Assembly (NCBI GenBank): GCA_963695415.1
Contig: CAVOGL010000024.1
Span: forward strand, 145,587-209,586
Origin: CAVXWV01 sp963695415
GTDB lineage: Bacteria > Chloroflexota > Anaerolineae > Anaerolineales > UBA4823
Length of the DNA: 64,000 bases
Reading direction: 5' to 3'
A program made the position numbers and the translations under genes. The notes beneath the pieces are model-generated. The model searched no databases. It had not been told where the DNA came from and was given only the letters and a program-made list of their open reading frames with translations. Shown one piece after another: positions 1-8,049 of the stretch (positions are counted from its first letter, which is position 1; each line of letters begins with the position of its first letter).

Positions 1-201
1 ACCAGGCGCGCCCCAGGAACAGCGACGAGACGAACATCAGCCCGAACATGATCAGGCTGCCGTTGACGATCCCGTTCATGGCCCCGTCGATGATGACATA
101 CGGTGAAAGAAAGTTCATCGTGATCGGGAAGGACAGGAAAGCAGGATCACAATCCCCTTGCGGATACGTTGACGCAGTGGTAGTTGTTTGTTCATTGCCA
201 T
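1..201 (-). CDS. NapH/CcoG-like 4Fe-4S membrane protein, N-terminal part, frameshifted
   Basis: This is the start of a minus-strand gene that runs off the left edge. The ATG at 201 follows a GGAGATTGAG ribosome site that lies in the last codons of the PadR gene, so the two are probably translationally coupled. The first residues are basic (KQLPLRQRIRKG) and lead into a membrane helix. The frame breaks by one base near 140 and continues as ITMNFLSPYVIIDGAMNG and then GLMFVSSLFLGRAW. That pattern resembles the first two transmembrane helices of polyferredoxin-type electron-transfer proteins, whose cysteine motifs would follow just outside the window. The family call is inferred from the N-terminus only; no cysteine cluster is visible. 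Confidence 0.5.
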
Positions 202-202
202 C

Positions 203-780
203 TCAATCTCCTATTCTTGCGGTACTTCGCCGTTTCGGATGCGTGTCGATGACATTTTCAGCCCATTCCAGGTTGGCGCGCAGGTTACGCATGCCGTTGT
301 CCAGCGTCAGCATCCAGAAGAAAGTGCTCGCGTGGTGATGGGATTTCATGCTTGTACGGCCTCGATGCTTACCGGGCACCTGTTCATACTGGGCCAGGAT
401 GGCGCGCATGATCGATGGCATAATCCTTCGAATTTGGCCAGAAGCCTCATCGTCGCGCGATCATGCCCAGCGAAAGAAGACCTGGATGAGCGGTGCGCTG
501 CGTGGCTCCATCCATCGGCGGCGGACCCGCCAGCCACTTGCAGCAATTCAGCCCGTCCATCAGCGGTGATGTGATAGACCTTGCGGTCCGGGCGGTTTTC
601 CTGGTCGACCTTTTCCACCTGCGCATAACCTTGTTCGGTCAGGCGGTTGAGGGTGCGGTAGATCTGGCTCTGGTCGGCGGGCCAGAAGTGCTGCACGGAA
701 GTGTCAAAGATTTTCTTCAGATCATAGCCCGAGTAGGGGTGGTAGTTGAGAAATCCGAGGATTGCATGTTCAAGCGACAT
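203..780 (-). CDS. PadR-family transcriptional regulator, frameshifted
   Basis: The protein begins MSLEHAILGFLNYHPYSGYD at the ATG at 780, preceded by AAGGAG. This is the typical PadR winged-helix N-terminus, and the recognition region IYRTLNRLTEQGY and wing residues follow within the first 75 residues. After about residue 80 the frame is lost, and the dimerisation tail reappears in another frame (residues such as LDNGMRNLRANLEWAENVID, ending at 203), as expected for a PadR C-terminal helix. At least two indels are needed to join the pieces. It probably represses itself and the downstream 4Fe-4S membrane gene, whose start lies 2 bp past its stop. The ligand is unknown. Confidence 0.75.
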
Positions 781-820
781 ACAAGACACTCCTTATATAA
801 GACTATACATATATAATATT

Positions 821-849
821 AGTATAATAGTAAAATTGTCTTACGTCAA
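821..849 (-). promoter_or_regulatory. Promoter of the PadR gene
   Basis: On the minus strand a TTGACG -35 element (844-849) is separated by 17 bp from a TATACT -10 element (821-826). The very AT-rich stretch between here and the ribosome site near 790 would be the likely place for PadR autoregulation, but I do not see a clean long inverted repeat there. Confidence 0.55.
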
Positions 850-970
850 GACCGCAGCTTAGAAAAAATAGGAGATAACATTCGTCTGTATTTTTAGGTT
901 TTATCAAGTTGGAACGCCTTTTAGCGTTTTTATTCCCCCAATAAGAGGATAACAATTCATTGAATAAAGA

Positions 971-1899
971 TTATCCCACCATGCGGCACCATTCGATGGT
1001 TTCCCGAACAGCCTGTACCATCGAGGTGGGTTTGATCCCAAACGCCTGTTCAGCTTTGCTGCTGTCGATGACATACGGAGAAGTCCACTGCAAACATCAT
1101 CTCACCAACCTCCGCAATTTCTTTATTGAATAATCCCAGCAGCCGAATCATCAAGGGTCCACCATAACGGATCTTTACAGGTGTGCCCAGTTCAGCAGCG
1201 AGCATCTGCATGAAATCATCCTGCGTCACTGGCGGATTGGTTGGTGCGAACCAGACTTCCCCCATGGCATCATCATGGGTGCCGAGAGTTGCCAGCAATC
1301 TTCCAAAATCCGCCAGGTAGGTAAAGGAATGCGGCTGGTCTCTCCTCCCCACCAGGTTGGCGGTTTTCCCCTGAACCAAAGGCAGGATCGTGTATTCGGT
1401 GAAATCAAAATCATCCGGACCGAAGAAATCGGACGCTCTGCCAACCGCCGCCCTGACTCTGCCCTTCTCGTGCGCCTCCTGTACTGCGCGTGCCATCTCC
1501 GCCCGGACATTGCCCTTGCGGGTATTCGCTGCGATTGGTGACTCCTCGCGAAGTATCCCTTTGAAATGCCCGTACATGTAAAGATTGTCACCCACCACCA
1601 GCTTCGCCCCATTTCTAGATGCGGTTTCCAGAATAGCTGTCTGGAGAGGCGGGAATTTTTCCGCCCATTCGTAATACTCGGGTTGCGCGCACTGGTAGAT
1701 AGTCGTGGCATCCATGGTGATTTTCACGTTATTCTCCAGGTCATACGCATCCGCAGCGATGACCTCCACGCCCTTCGGCAGCCTGTCTGACTTTCCGGTG
1801 CGATTGACCATTCGCACCCTCTTCCCCTGGCTGGCAAGTTCACGCTGCTGTCCATTTGCCCAGGGGTCCAGTGCCAAAAATCACGTGCAGTTCATTCAT
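971..1899 (-). CDS. NAD(P)-dependent epimerase/dehydratase-like (NmrA-like) protein, frameshifted
   Basis: The reconstructed protein starts MNELHVIFGTGPLGKWTA at the ATG at 1899, giving a Rossmann GxGxxG loop, then joins RELASQGKRVRMVNRTGK after a one-base shift near 1850. The body is atypical short-chain/epimerase type with TTIYQCAQPEYYEW, a conserved LVVGDNLYMYGH segment and RASDFFGP. A second shift near 1090 restores the end, with residues PYVIDSSKAEQAFG and the stop at 971. Expected length is about 310 residues, normal for the family. Its start overlaps the stop of the upstream TetR gene by 8 bp, so the pair is an operon. The substrate cannot be predicted. Confidence 0.75.
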
Positions 1900-2608
1900 T
1901 CTGTTGTCCTCTTTCATTGATAAAATATTGGATTTTTATGTGTTCGATCTCGCGGCGAAAAACATCGCCCGGATCGGTGATAAAAGAAGGCATGTGCCCT
2001 CCAATCTCCATCGATACCAGCCCGTGCACCCGGCTCCAGATGACCAGCGCCGCATACAGCACCTCTATTTCTGCGTTTCCGGCGACCTGGCTGCCAGGCA
2101 GCCAGCATGGCTTTGAGTTCCGGCGTCCTCGTGGTTGCCGGATCTACCCGCATCCTGCCAGACTGGTAGGTGGCAAGCAGTGTCATGATCAGTGGTTTCA
2201 GGGCACCCGACGCAGCGGGAAGTGTGATCTCTTCTGGTGCGTGGTAACCCGGGATCGGTGTGCCGAAGATCAGCTGGTATCGCTGCGGGTATGTAATCCC
2301 CCAGTTCCGGTATGCCAGTCCCAGTTCTGTGATCCTTTCCTCATGCTTCATCCGGCTTAATTTTCTCCATCCTCTGTTTCCCCAAGAAGGATGACGAACA
2401 AAGCGTCCACGATTAGCGCTGTCACCAGCGCATCACGGTCGGGATAATAGTTATAGATCGCCGGGGCTGTAATGCCCAGCTTTCGGGCGATCGCCCTAAG
2501 GCTTAGTGCAGCCGTTCCCGCTTCTGCAATTTGTTCCCAGGCGGTAGCTTTGATGCTTTCCGCCAGATTGGGAAGTTGGTCGTTTTTTCGATCGGTCGAG
2601 CGTGACAT
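1892..2608 (-). CDS. TetR/AcrR-family regulator, frameshifted
   Basis: The N-terminal DNA-binding domain is clear (ALSLRAIARKLGITAPAIYN, residues about 33-52). The frame shifts near 2360, and the ligand domain continues with MKHEERITELGLAYRNWG and FGTPIPGYHAPEE, a pattern of TetR proteins with a WHG-type C-terminal domain. A further shift near 2100 leads to the true C-terminus (VIWSRVHGLVSMEIGGH and QYFINERGQQNE) with the stop at 1892. It overlaps the epimerase start and is probably its repressor, acting through the inverted repeat just upstream. The ligand is unknown. Confidence 0.75.
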
Positions 2609-2622
2609 GTTTTATCCTTATA

Positions 2623-2668
2623 AATAAACACTGTAATATATACTCAGCGTTTATTTAATTTTTGTCAA
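2623..2668 (-). promoter_or_regulatory. TetR promoter with inverted-repeat operator
   Basis: An 11-bp inverted repeat with one mismatch (2623-2633 and 2645-2655, 11-bp spacer) lies 14 bp upstream of the TetR start. A consensus TTGACA -35 element (2663-2668, minus strand) sits just outside it, and the TATA-like -10 falls in the spacer. Repressor binding would therefore block the promoter; autoregulation is inferred. Confidence 0.6.
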
Positions 2669-2799
2669 GGGCGAATATTTCTCAACCGCAAAAAAGTTGA
2701 GAATAGGTTTGGACTTTTTCTTACCTGGGAAGGAGACCTCCGTCACTTCGACTGGATTTCCTGGGTTGATCGGTCCATAATGATCATCAGAGATGTACC

Positions 2800-2844
2800 A
2801 CGGGGAAAAATAAAAAACAGGACAGCTGATATTCACCTGTCCTG
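2800..2844 (-). terminator. Intrinsic terminator of cold-shock gene 1
   Basis: A CAGGACAG/CTGTCCTG stem (2818-2825 and 2837-2844) is followed on the minus strand by a run of six T and a second T-rich run. It lies 26 bp past the cold-shock stop. The same stem sequence recurs after the second cold-shock gene at 5778-5807. Confidence 0.75.
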
Positions 2845-2870
2845 CTCTGGTTCGCCAAAATAGGGGCGTT

Positions 2871-3077
2871 TTATATGGGCATTACTTCCTGTGCCTGCGG
2901 TCCTTTCGCTGCCTGAACAACGGTGAACTCAACCCGCTGTCCTTCGGTGAGGGACTTATAGCCTTCACCAACGATGGCATTGAAATGGACAAAAACGTCC
3001 CCGCCTGCATCGCGCTCGATGAAGCCGTAGCCTTTTGTAGCATTGAACCATTTAACCGTACCTTGCTCTTTCGCCAT
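2871..3077 (-). CDS. csp: Cold-shock protein (CspA family)
   Basis: This 68-residue single-OB-fold RNA/DNA-binding protein has both nucleic-acid motifs: KGYGFIERD (RNP1) and DVFVHFNAI (RNP2). It would act as an RNA chaperone that melts mRNA secondary structure. The start follows a GGAGTTCC ribosome site. The 160-bp leader to the helicase gene has room for a cold-responsive 5' UTR. It is a close paralogue of the copy at 5831-6037, differing mainly in the 35-55 loop and the last residues. It forms the downstream end of a cluster with helicase, RRM and CarD-like genes on the same strand. Confidence 0.93.
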   Translation of the reverse strand: MAKEQGTVKWFNATKGYGFIERDAGGDVFVHFNAIVGEGYKSLTEGQRVEFTVVQAAKGPQAQEVMPI

Positions 3078-3236
3078 AATGTGGAACTCCTTGAATCTAA
3101 AAAAAAGTCACTATGTTTTGCACAGGTTCCAAATCAAAGGCTGAGCTTTTTATCAGAACTTCTGTATAAACACTGCTTTAGTTTAGCATAAAATGAGTGA
3201 CCACGCTATATCATTTTATAGATTTCTGGGGATATT

Positions 3237-4352
3237 TTATTGTACACGAGCAAGCTTGCGCCGCTCTAATGGGTGTCCCAGGAGCTTTTCAATCGTACGC
3301 ACCATGGCTGCGTCGTCCTGCGTGGTGAGTGAGAGAGCTGTACCCAGTTTTTCCATCCTGCCTGTACGCCCAATACGGTGCGTATAAGCGACAGCGGTGT
3401 CAGGCATATCATAATTAATCACATGAGATATTTGCGAAACATCGATACCCCTGGAAGCAATATCTGTCGCCACCAGGATTTTGATTTTACCGCTGCGGAA
3501 ACCGTTCATCGCCTGCTCTCGCCGAGTTTGTGAAAGGTTACCTTGCAGTGAGGTTGCAGGCAGCCCTGCCTGTTCCAGTGTCCTGGCAAGTTTTTTGGCA
3601 CGGTGTTTCGTGCGCGTGAAAACCAGCACTTTACCACTGCCACTCTGGCGTAGGATTTCCATCAGCAGTTCCGGTTTTTTGCTTTGCTCTACCGGGTACT
3701 GGGCATGACCGACGGTATCAACAGGCTGAGAATCACCCAGTTCGATCGCTACAGGTTTCTTTAAAAACTCATTCGCCAGCGAACGGATTTCCTTGGGCAT
3801 GGTCGCAGAGAAGAGCAGTGTCTGGCGGTTTGAAGGCAGTTGATTCAGGATGCGCCTTATGTCGGGCAAAAAACCCATATCAAACATCTGATCGGCTTCA
3901 TCCAGGACCAGGATTTCAATATTATTCAAGTTGGCCTCTCTCCGTCCTATCAGGTCCAGTAATCGACCCGGACAGGCAACCACAATTTCAACACCAGCAC
4001 GCAATCTCTCGATCTGCGGTTGGGCGCCGACCCCGCCGTAAATGCTTACGCTGCGGAAACCTGTCTGGCGTCCAAGGATTTTTATATTTGCATGGGTTTG
4101 TTCTGCAAGCTCGCGAGTGGGTGATAAGATGAGCACGCGCAGCCTGCCCCGCGATCCACTCATAAGCCGCTGCAAGATAGGCAGGACAAATGCGGCTGTT
4201 TTCCCTGTTCCAGTTTGAGCCAGACCCAGTACATCGCGCCCAGCTAAAATAGGCGGGATGGCTTGCTGCTGGATTGGCGTGGGTGTGGAGTAGCCAGCAT
4301 TTGAGATCCCCGACTTTATCCGGGGATGAAAATCAAACGTTTCAAAATTCAC
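3237..4352 (-). CDS. DEAD-box ATP-dependent RNA helicase (RhlE-like)
   Basis: The 371-residue protein has the full DEAD-box motif series: Q motif with TPTPIQQQAIP, Walker A AQTGTGKT, PTRELA, VLDEADQMFDMGF, SAT in LLFSATMP, then VFTRTK, ATDIASRGIDV and HRIGRTGR in the second RecA domain. It lacks a long C-terminal extension, as in minimal RhlE/CshA-type helicases. It would unwind structured RNA using ATP, in ribosome assembly or mRNA decay, a role that often matters at low temperature. Position between cold-shock and RRM genes supports that. The frame is intact. Confidence 0.95.
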   Translation of the reverse strand: MNFETFDFHPRIKSGISNAGYSTPTPIQQQAIPPILAGRDVLGLAQTGTGKTAAFVLPILQRLMSGSRGRLRVLILSPTRELAEQTHANIKILGRQTGFRSVSIYGGVGAQPQIERLRAGVEIVVACPGRLLDLIGRREANLNNIEILVLDEADQMFDMGFLPDIRRILNQLPSNRQTLLFSATMPKEIRSLANEFLKKPVAIELGDSQPVDTVGHAQYPVEQSKKPELLMEILRQSGSGKVLVFTRTKHRAKKLARTLEQAGLPATSLQGNLSQTRREQAMNGFRSGKIKILVATDIASRGIDVSQISHVINYDMPDTAVAYTHRIGRTGRMEKLGTALSLTTQDDAAMVRTIEKLLGHPLERRKLARVQ

Positions 4353-4507
4353 AATATTCCTTTAACATAAAACTAGTACGCTTTCAACGCTTTTACCCGC
4401 TGTATCTATAGTGGTTTTTGCGCGTTGAAAACGGTTGAATTTAAATAATGTGCATCCATCCATCTCAATAGGATAGATGCGCGCTTCCAATCAACGGGTA
4501 CGCAGGT

Positions 4508-4837
4508 TTAGTACCGCCGCGAGCTCCCGCGATTGGTATTCTTGCGCTTGTTTTGGTAGTTGTTGCTGCTCCCACCCTGGTTACGTTCCTCGCGCGGACG
4601 GGCAACACTGACGTTCAGCTGTCGGTCGTTCATATACTGGCTGTTGAACATCTGGATTGCATTTTCCATCTCACTCTGGTTAGACATGACCACAAACGCA
4701 AATCCTTTCGACATCCCACTGGCTCGGTCTTTGATCAGGTCTACTGATTCGACCTTGCCAGCAGTTGCAAACAATGTGCGTAATTCATCTTCAGTTGTAT
4801 CATACGAAAGGTTTCCTACATAAACCTTGGTTTCCAT
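4508..4837 (-). CDS. RRM-domain RNA-binding protein
   Basis: I choose the ATG at 4837 because AAAGGAGA lies 12 bp upstream; the open frame extends further, but across a terminator hairpin. The 109-residue product METKVYVGNLSYDTTEDEL has RNP2 (VYVGNL) and RNP1 (KGFAFVVM) of a single RNA-recognition motif (residues 3-80). A basic Gly/Asn/Ser/Arg-rich tail follows (RGSSRRY at the end), as in cyanobacterial Rbp cold-induced proteins. It probably binds mRNA together with the neighbouring helicase and cold-shock proteins. The strong hairpin about 35 bp upstream of its ribosome site suggests attenuation or a very compact intergenic region. Confidence 0.92.
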   Translation of the reverse strand: METKVYVGNLSYDTTEDELRTLFATAGKVESVDLIKDRASGMSKGFAFVVMSNQSEMENAIQMFNSQYMNDRQLNVSVARPREERNQGGSSNNYQNKRKNTNRGSSRRY

Positions 4838-4861
4838 GAAAAAAAAATCTCCTTTGGTTAT

Positions 4862-4902
4862 AACAAAATAAAAACCGCCAGCCTCACGGAGGGGGCTGGC
4901 GG
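4862..4902 (-). terminator. Strong intrinsic terminator between the CarD-like and RRM genes
   Basis: A 9-bp perfect GC stem (CCGCCAGCC at 4875-4883 paired with GGCTGGCGG at 4894-4902) is followed on the minus strand by TTTTTATTTTG. It ends 30 bp after the CarD-like stop and about 25 bp before the RRM start, so any RRM promoter must overlap it, or the RRM gene depends on read-through. Confidence 0.85.
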
Positions 4903-4932
4903 TGACCGTACCCAATAGTAAGTTCGCAGTGA

Positions 4933-5433
4933 TTATAACACGGTTGTATTCAATAATCTTCCTAACTCGCTTTCAGCCTGGTGGATTGGAACGGAAAGGA
5001 CAGTGCTCCACTCATTCAATAGGGAATCCTTGGCGCGGCTTAGGATTGCATTATCATGTTCATTGATTTTCTTTTCTCGTTTATAGGTCACCAGGTCGCG
5101 GATCACCCGGCAGAGAGATTCAATGGTTCCGTCTTTTAACAGGTCTGTCAGCAGTGTTTTACGCGTATACCTGTCATCCGAAAGGGTTTCTCCTGGACTC
5201 GCCAGGATGCGAAAGACTTCATTGAAATCTTTTGCCGGTGTGGGCATACGCAAACATTGCACTCCCTGCTCATTAATTGGAACCCAGATTGTCAGGTCGC
5301 GCACCTGGACAACGTAATAGGTGCTCCTGGTTCCGGTGAGTACTTTTTCTTCCCGCTGGATAATGCTTCCGATACCATAAACGCAATGCACCACCGGATC
5401 CCCAATCTGGAAGGTTAATTCCCATTCACTCAT
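4933..5433 (-). CDS. CarD-like transcriptional regulator
   Basis: The 166-residue protein starts MSEWELTFQIGDPVVHCVYG and continues IGSIIQREE, with the YYVVQVRDLTIWVP core. This is the CarD/TRCF RNA-polymerase-interaction domain (residues 8-70). A helical C-terminal domain (LLKDGTIESLCRVIRDLVTY, then LSRAKDSLL) would contact promoter DNA at the upstream edge of the bubble. CarD proteins stabilise RNA polymerase-promoter open complexes. The gene is monocistronic on this evidence, ending at a strong terminator. The call is firm on fold; whether it is a global CarD or a CdnL-type paralogue cannot be settled here. Confidence 0.85.
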   Translation of the reverse strand: MSEWELTFQIGDPVVHCVYGIGSIIQREEKVLTGTRSTYYVVQVRDLTIWVPINEQGVQCLRMPTPAKDFNEVFRILASPGETLSDDRYTRKTLLTDLLKDGTIESLCRVIRDLVTYKREKKINEHDNAILSRAKDSLLNEWSTVLSVPIHQAESELGRLLNTTVL

Positions 5434-5777
5434 TTAGGCCTCTCTTTCTTTATTCCACGCCTTAGCAATTCCAGGTGCATCTCATACAGAGATCCTTACC
5501 AGGAATAGGCTTTGCATAAAACAATGGTTGCTACCTTAATTCGATGATGGTTATCAATGTATCTGTCTAATCACTCCGGCAGCTAAAATATGATCTACCA
5601 GCACAATCTATCCCCTGGAGAATGCAGTTCGAGTAATTAAAAACCACCATTCCTGCAAAAGGAATTGTGGTTTCACATATCCTATGTAAGAGTAGTGATA
5701 TTTTACCATATTATGTGGGATTTGGGACGATGACCATTATGCAATACAGGCATCACCCAATGCTGTTCTTATAATGA
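5434..5777. other. Intergenic region with a second hairpin (5641-5673)
   Basis: No coding signal is visible. A stem (AAACCAC plus ATTCC at 5641-5653 paired with 5661-5673, one mismatch, 7-nt loop) is followed on the minus strand by TTTTTAATT, so it can act as a minus-strand terminator. Because cold-shock gene 2 already has its own hairpin at 5778-5807, the roughly 100 bp between the hairpins could hold a small transcript, but I see no promoter that proves this. Confidence 0.4.
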
Positions 5778-5807
5778 AACAGGACAGCTCCGAAAAGCTG
5801 TCCTGTT
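5778..5807 (-). terminator. Hairpin terminator of cold-shock gene 2
   Basis: A 12-bp perfect stem (AACAGGACAGCT and its complement, 6-nt loop) lies 23 bp past the cold-shock stop. The tract after it on the minus strand is only moderately T-rich. Its core is the same CAGGACAG stem used after cold-shock gene 1. Confidence 0.7.
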
Positions 5808-5830
5808 CTGATCGACGTCAAATCGTTGTG

Positions 5831-6037
5831 TTAAATTGCCACAACTTCTTGAGCCTGCGGTCCTTTTTGACCCTGGACAACGGTAAATTCTACACGTTGA
5901 CCTTCGTCAAGGGTTTTATAGCCATCACTGATGATCGCGTTGAAGTGAACAAACACATCACCGCCAGCATCGCGCTCGATAAAGCCGTAGCCTTTTGAGC
6001 CGTTGAACCATTTAACCGTACCTTGTTCTTTTGCCAT
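5831..6037 (-). CDS. csp: Cold-shock protein (CspA family), second copy
   Basis: A 68-residue OB-fold protein with KGYGFIERD and DVFVHFNAI, nearly identical to the copy at 2871-3077. Differences lie in the loop ISDGYKTLDEGQ and the ending QEVVAI. It is preceded by a GGAGTTCC ribosome site and an approximately 190-bp AT-rich leader region, and has its own terminator hairpin. The two copies with matching terminators indicate a local duplication. Different regulation (constitutive versus cold-induced) is possible but not shown by the sequence. Confidence 0.93.
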   Translation of the reverse strand: MAKEQGTVKWFNGSKGYGFIERDAGGDVFVHFNAIISDGYKTLDEGQRVEFTVVQGQKGPQAQEVVAI

Positions 6038-6229
6038 GATTTGGAACTCCTTTCAAAGATTAATTGCTGGGTTATGCAGGAATTCCAAGTCAAAGGTAAA
6101 ACTTTTTCTAGAACTACTGTGTAACAAGCATCTTATATTATCACAGATTCCTCATTTTGTGCTGGTCAATATATAGGTATTCCGATAAAATCGGGCGAAA
6201 TAAGTTCATCTTCACGGGAAAAATATGCC

Positions 6230-7955
6230 TTGAACCAAACCATGAAATGCCCGAGCTGTGGTGCGACGGTCGAATTTGATCCGGGTGGGACTCCCGTTGT
6301 TCGTTGTCCCTATTGCCAGACCTCCATCATAATTCCAACCGAATTGCGCCAACCCGCATCCTTACCGGTCCAAATGTTTCAGCGCCCCGGTTGGTCAGAC
6401 CAAATCCTGCAGCCAGCCCAGGTCGCCAGTATCCAGGAGTTAGCTCGACTTGCTCACCAGGGGGACAAGATTGAGGCGATTAAAATTTACCGGCAGGTCT
6501 TTGGCGCAAGCCTCCAGGAATCGATAGACGCCGTAGAAAGTATCCAACAGGGTCATAATATCTCTAACCCACAGACGTCAACGCCCGGTCCATTTCTGCA
6601 GGATAAGCAGGTCAAGGATGAGGTTTCTCGTTTACTGCAGGACGGGCGTAAGATCGAAGCGATTAAGTATTACCGCCAGGTTACCGGGCAGAGTTTGAAG
6701 GATTCTAAGGAAGCGGTTGATAATTTTCAATCAAACGGTTCTCTCAATTTGCCTGCTTCTCCGGGTACATACCCTGCCGAGAATATATATCTGGCGGTCA
6801 GCCTGGTATCTGTGGTAGAGCTGGTTCAGGCAGGTGAAGAACAGGCAGCAATTTCCGCCTTCCAGGGTGCATTTGGTGTCGGTTTTGCGGAAGCGCATGC
6901 AAGCGGTTCATAAAATTTCCCTGGGCGTTACCCAGGATGCGCTGGCAATCGATCCAACCCGGCAAACATTCAATACCATCAAAATTCCTGAGGTTTCTTC
7001 CAAAGCCATGAAAACAACCGCCGGAGTGGTTGGCGGTATCTCATGTTTATGGGTGTTTGGAGTGATTGCAGTGATTCTCATAACAGTAGTACCGGTATTG
7101 TTTGCTCTCAGCAGTTCGGGCGGACCCCTGGAATTCATCTGGAATCAAATCAACCCGATGGCATACGCCCGGGTTAGCTTGAGATTCGGTGAAGAGGGTA
7201 GAGCTCCTGGAATGTTCGATGATCCGCGCCAGATGACGATTGATCCGCAAGAAAACTTACTCATCGCCAATTACTCGGATGGTCGCGTTCAGAAATTTGA
7301 TTCATCGGGTGACTACATGATGCTCTGGAATATCGGAACGGAGAAATATGTCAGCGGGATAGCATCAGACCAGGATGGTGCTGTTTATCTGGTCTATCGC
7401 GGCGGGCTCTGGAAGTACGCTTCAGAAACAGGTGAGCTTCTGGGCAGGATGGCTGAGAATATGGATGCCTGGTTTGAGGTTGTTGCCACTACAGCCGATA
7501 ATGGTGTTGTTGCCGCTGTGAATACGGAACAGATTATGCGCTTTGATTCGAAGGGAAATCTGGTTTTTTCCTTAGCAGATATCCCCGGCACGCAGAGCGG
7601 AAAGCCTGATAGAATCCAGGACATCGCGGTCGATGGAGTTGGTGGAATGTATGTGCTTTCTGATCGCGGCACGATCAACATTTACACACCCCAGGGTCGT
7701 CTGGTCACTCGCTTCGGTAGCGCCGGTGATGAACAGGGTCAGTTGCGTGCTCCTTCAGCGATTGCGGTGGATGGACTGGGTAATATTTACATCAGTGATA
7801 TCAAAGGGATTCAAGTTTTTACGAATGATGGGCGCTACCTGGATCGCATTGAGACCGAAGGTTTCGCCTTCGGCATGGAATTTGATGCTCAAGGCGCTCT
7901 TTGGGTGGTCACCAATCTGCCCAAAGTTTTCAAATACGAGATCGTTGAACGGTGA
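6230..7955 (+). CDS. Zinc-ribbon, L7/L12-like repeat and NHL beta-propeller membrane protein
   Basis: The first 30 residues form a zinc ribbon (CPSCGATVEF then CPYCQTS). Three repeats of about 44 residues follow, each with a G-x-IEAIK-x-YRQV-x-G and S-x-x-AV pattern like the ribosomal L7/L12 C-terminal fold. The third repeat is cut by an extra base near 6895: deleting it gives FAEAMQAVHKI, which matches the other two, so the two overlapping frames are one gene. A transmembrane helix (VIAVILITVVPVLFAL) precedes an NHL-type propeller with repeats such as DPRQMTIDPQENLLIANYSD and PSAIAVDGLGNIYISD. The start may be TTG 6230 or ATG 6242. Topology suggests a cytosolic zinc-binding part and an external propeller. 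Function is unknown. Confidence 0.75.
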
Positions 7956-8049
7956 GGAGAAACTAAACCGCACACAGTCCGGAACGCTTATTTGTTACAA
8001 TTCGATCTGTAACAGTCCAACGCCATCCTGTGCCTTAGGAGAGATCCAG

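Noticed and set aside
2651..2836. 61-codon minus-strand frame between TetR and cold-shock gene 1
   Set aside because: It spans the TetR operator and the cold-shock terminator and has no ribosome site or recognisable protein.
7633..8049. N-terminal extension of the first fucosidase frame
   Set aside because: It overlaps the NHL propeller gene; the ribosome site and homology place the start at 8050.
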